8,167 nucleotides of DNA from JBLFWJ01 sp047611425 (GTDB lineage: Bacteria > Bacteroidota > Bacteroidia > UBA10329), in assembly GCA_047611425.1 (NCBI GenBank), contig JBLFWJ010000152.1, forward strand, positions 1-8,167, read 5' to 3'. Below, in pieces: positions 7,034 through 8,167 of this stretch. The notes beneath the pieces are model-generated. The model worked only from the letters and a program-made list of their open reading frames with translations. It had not been told where the DNA came from and made no database searches. A program made the position numbers and the translations under genes. Positions within the stretch are counted from its first letter, which is position 1, and each line of letters begins with the position of its first letter.

Positions 7034-7324
7034 ATGTATTGCGTCTACATTCTAACAAACAGGCACAAAAAAGTACTATACACTGGAATGACAAACAACC
7101 TGTCTAGGAGAATTGCGCAACACTCAGATTCATCTGGGAATAGATCAACCTTTACTGGTCGTTACAATTGCCATCATCTGGTCTATTATGAAGAGCATCA
7201 AACTCCATCTGAAGCAATCCGAAGAGAGAAACTGATCAAAGGAAAGTCTCGAAAATGGAAGGATGAATTGATCGGAGCTTTCAATCCAGCGTGGAAATTT
7301 CTCGAAAATGATGCACTTCCTTGA
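7034..7324 (+). CDS. Small stand-alone GIY-YIG nuclease-superfamily protein
   Basis: The 96-aa product is a single GIY-YIG domain of the UPF0213/YhbQ-like, stand-alone type. Residues 2-9 (YCVYILTN) form the GIY-like strand, LYTGMTNN (15-22) the YIG-like strand, LSRRIAQH (23-30) the conserved Arg/His helix, AIRREKLIKG (61-70) holds the metal-binding Glu65, and FNPAW (83-87) is the C-terminal Asn motif. All key residues are present, so nuclease activity is plausible, though family members are biochemically poorly defined. I chose ATG at 7034 because the domain starts there. The frame stays open upstream to a TTG at 6956, but those 26 codons only translate repeat copy 1 (SHSEWSETERR). It is flanked by inverted repeat units 28 bp upstream and 6 bp downstream. 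No promoter or ribosome site of its own was found, so it may be read through from the glycosidase. Confidence 0.88.
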   Translation: MYCVYILTNRHKKVLYTGMTNNLSRRIAQHSDSSGNRSTFTGRYNCHHLVYYEEHQTPSEAIRREKLIKGKSRKWKDELIGAFNPAWKFLENDALP

Positions 7325-7330
7325 TTGAAT

Positions 7331-7367
7331 GAGACTCTTCGCTCCACTTCGTTGCGCTCTGAGTGAC
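7331..7367 (-). repeat. 37-bp REP-like repeat, copy 2 (inverted)
   Basis: Read on the minus strand it begins GTCACTCAGAG and ends GAAGAGTCTC, and aligns ungapped with copy 1 at 28 of 37 positions. The terminal pairing is ACTC with GAGT in place of ATTC with GAAT, a paired change that keeps the stem. It starts 6 bp after the GIY-YIG stop. Confidence 0.75.
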
Positions 7368-7379
7368 GTGCGTTAACCG

Positions 7380-7414
7380 GTCATTAAGAGTGAAGTGAAT
7401 CCAAAAGAAGAATC
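7380..7414 (+). repeat. REP-like repeat, copy 3 (direct, more diverged)
   Basis: It begins GTCATTAAGAGTGAAGTGAA and ends GAAGAATC, matching copy 1 at 29 of 35 positions. With copy 2 it forms a divergent pair separated by a 12-bp spacer that contains the palindrome GTTAAC, an arrangement like a REPIN. It is the most decayed of the three copies towards its 3' half. Confidence 0.6.
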
Positions 7415-7447
7415 CTGATCCTTTTCTGGTTTCTGTTGTTTATCAGG

Positions 7448-7475
7448 TTGAAACATCAGCTTAGATATACCTTCG
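7448..7475 (+). promoter_or_regulatory. Promoter for the thioesterase, implying a very short or absent leader
   Basis: TTG at 7448-7450, a 17-nt spacer, then TACCTTCG at 7468-7475 (TAnnTTTG with one mismatch). The box ends 4 nt before the ATG at 7480, so transcription would begin at or within the first codons and the mRNA would be leaderless or nearly so. Confidence 0.45.
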
Positions 7476-7479
7476 CGGC

Positions 7480-7995
7480 ATGACCAAAACAAAAACACCA
7501 AAGGAAACTTTGGCTATCAATACCGAGATCGTTTTACCAAACGATACCAACACGTTGGGTAATCTAATGGGCGGCCGATTGCTTCATTGGATGGATGTGA
7601 TTGCGGCCATTTCTGCCCACCGTCTTTGCAAACGTGTTGTGGTCACCGCTTCAGTAAATAACGTCACATTCAAACGCGCGATTAAGCTGGGAGCCATTGT
7701 AACGCTTGAGGCAAAAGTCTCACGATCGTTTTCTTCGTCAATGGAAATAATGATTGATGTATTTGTAGAGGACAGAACCACCAGCGAAAAGATCGAGGCC
7801 GGTCAAGGTATTTACACGTTTGTAGCTGTGGACCAGCTAGGAAACCCGATTCAGGTGCCAACGGTTGTTCCTGAAACGGATGAAGAACATGAACGTTTTA
7901 ATGCCGCATTAAGACGAAAACAGTTGAGTCTAATCCTTGCTGGAAAAATGGATCCGAAGGATGCCACAGAATTGAAAGCGTTATTCGGGATTTAA
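7480..7995 (+). CDS. Acyl-CoA thioesterase, hotdog fold (YciA/ACOT type)
   Basis: The 171-aa product probably hydrolyses acyl-CoA to free fatty acid and CoA in the cytosol; chain-length preference cannot be read. Residues about 12-130 form one hotdog domain of the acyl-CoA hydrolase family. NTLGNLMGGRLLHWMDVIAA (24-43) holds the central helix with Asn24 and Asp39 at the positions expected for catalysis in YciA-like enzymes. TASVNNVTFKRAIKLGAIVTLEAKV (56-80) and SSMEIMIDVFVED (86-98) are the following conserved strands. The tail from 131 (ETDEEHERFNAALRRKQ) is a charged helix seen in related proteins. The ATG at 7480 directly follows a promoter-like box and no earlier start gives conserved sequence. 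It stands alone between the GIY-YIG element and the convergent glycosyltransferase. Confidence 0.92.
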   Translation: MTKTKTPKETLAINTEIVLPNDTNTLGNLMGGRLLHWMDVIAAISAHRLCKRVVVTASVNNVTFKRAIKLGAIVTLEAKVSRSFSSSMEIMIDVFVEDRTTSEKIEAGQGIYTFVAVDQLGNPIQVPTVVPETDEEHERFNAALRRKQLSLILAGKMDPKDATELKALFGI

Positions 7996-8009
7996 TATTT
8001 GCAAATGTC

Positions 8010-8031
8010 ATACCGTGCGAAGACACGGTAT
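8010..8031. terminator. Hairpin between convergent genes, candidate bidirectional terminator
   Basis: ATACCGTG and CACGGTAT form a perfect 8-bp stem around a 6-nt loop, 14 bp after the thioesterase stop. The downstream T-run on the plus strand is weak (CTCTTCGGTTTT). The place between two convergent genes supports termination in either direction. Confidence 0.55.
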
Positions 8032-8066
8032 CTCTTCGGTTTTCGTGATTGATGCTTAGGGAGAGA

Positions 8067-8084
8067 CCCCGTTTTTCAACGGGG
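8067..8084 (-). terminator. GC-rich hairpin at the end of the glycosyltransferase gene
   Basis: On the minus strand CCCCGTT, loop GAAA, AACGGGG form a perfect 7-bp stem. The TGA stop codon (8078-8076) lies across the stem-loop junction, so the last codons are part of the hairpin. No long T-run follows (TCTCTCCCT), so it may stabilise the 3' end more than it terminates. Confidence 0.5.
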
Positions 8085-8167
8085 AGACAACGCAGCAACG
8101 TCCTTGACAATAGTTGCAAGAGCCTGCTCTTCCATGCACTTGAAATGTCCCTTCGGACAAGCATCAT
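8076..8167 (-). CDS. C-terminal end of a probable family 9 glycosyltransferase (heptosyltransferase-like), partial
   Basis: Only the last 29 codons before TGA at 8078-8076 are in the window; the rest lies beyond the right edge. The peptide starts DACPKGHFKCMEEQ and ends VAALSPR. The CPxGHFKCM pattern is what I know from the C-terminus of family 9 glycosyltransferases (ADP-heptose:LPS heptosyltransferase-like) in Bacteroidota, which build the lipopolysaccharide core. The call rests on this one motif. The gene is convergent with the thioesterase and is followed by two hairpins. Confidence 0.6.
   Translation of the reverse strand, partial: DACPKGHFKCMEEQALATIVKDVAALSPR

Larger units (their letters stand above)
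6969..7414 (+). mobile_element. Candidate GIY-YIG / REP-like repeat element
   Basis: The 446-bp block holds repeat copy 1, the GIY-YIG gene, an inverted copy 2 six bp after its stop, a 12-bp spacer, and a direct copy 3. It fits neatly between the glycosidase and the thioesterase without disrupting either. No convincing target-site duplication is visible, so its borders are uncertain and mobility is inference. Confidence 0.4.

Noticed and set aside
6949..7419. CTGAT on both sides of the repeat/GIY-YIG block as a target-site duplication
   Set aside because: It is only 5 bp, not flush with the repeat ends, and expected often by chance.
7997..8006. ATTTGCAAAT, a 10-bp palindrome just after the thioesterase stop
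   Set aside because: It is short and AT-rich, with no supporting context; the GC-containing stem at 8010-8031 better explains the end of the gene.
7898..8167. Minus-strand open frame of 89 aa at the right end
   Set aside because: It overlaps the thioesterase antisense and crosses two hairpins. The neighbouring frame gives the recognisable CPKGHFKCM end with its own stop.
1..8167. CRISPR array, tRNA or rRNA genes, or a complete insertion sequence
   Set aside because: No regularly spaced repeats, no tRNA-like cloverleaf, no rRNA sequence and no transposase were seen on either strand.

Overview
The window looks like a chromosomal segment of a Bacteroidota bacterium, most likely a flavobacteria-like lineage. 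The reasons are the absence of Shine-Dalgarno sites before starts, promoter boxes of the TTG / TAnnTTTG type, a secreted choice-of-anchor-J (cleaved adhesin) protein, a lipoprotein-type M23 peptidase with the variant GPHVC motif, a Tat-type MKRRDLIKTG leader, and a small stand-alone GIY-YIG protein of the kind common in this phylum. The exact genus cannot be read from the sequence.

Layout. Positions 1-4037 are read on the minus strand. In transcription order they hold a tryptophan 2,3-dioxygenase (3003-4037), an M23-family lipoprotein peptidase (1606-2847), a small secreted Lys/Ser-rich protein (1137-1505), and the N-terminal 375 residues of a large secreted adhesin-like protein that runs off the left edge (1-1127). 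Positions 4188-6955 are read on the plus strand: a kynurenine 3-monooxygenase (4188-5522) overlaps by ATGA a Tat-exported family 1 glycoside hydrolase (5519-6955). Next come a 96-aa GIY-YIG protein (7034-7324) and an acyl-CoA thioesterase of the hotdog fold (7480-7995), both plus strand. At the right edge the last 29 codons of a minus-strand gene remain (8076-8167), probably a family 9 glycosyltransferase (heptosyltransferase-like).

How the genes work together. The divergent pair at 3003-5522 supplies two oxygenase steps of the kynurenine pathway: tryptophan to N-formylkynurenine, and kynurenine to 3-hydroxykynurenine. Formamidase, kynureninase and 3-hydroxyanthranilate dioxygenase are not in the window. 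The 150-bp gap between the two genes carries two dyad symmetries that could be operators. The small secreted protein and the adhesin look like a two-gene surface or secreted unit with its own promoter.

Most notable structure. The GIY-YIG gene is bracketed by a 37-bp imperfect inverted repeat (6969-7005 and 7331-7367, 28 of 37 positions identical by eye). A third, direct-orientation copy lies at 7380-7414 (29 of 35 identical to the first copy). The arrangement of an endonuclease gene between inverted repeat units, with a head-to-head repeat pair beside it, recalls REP/REPIN elements with their RAYT transposase, but with an unrelated nuclease. It is the best candidate here for an under-described mobile or repeat-maintenance system.
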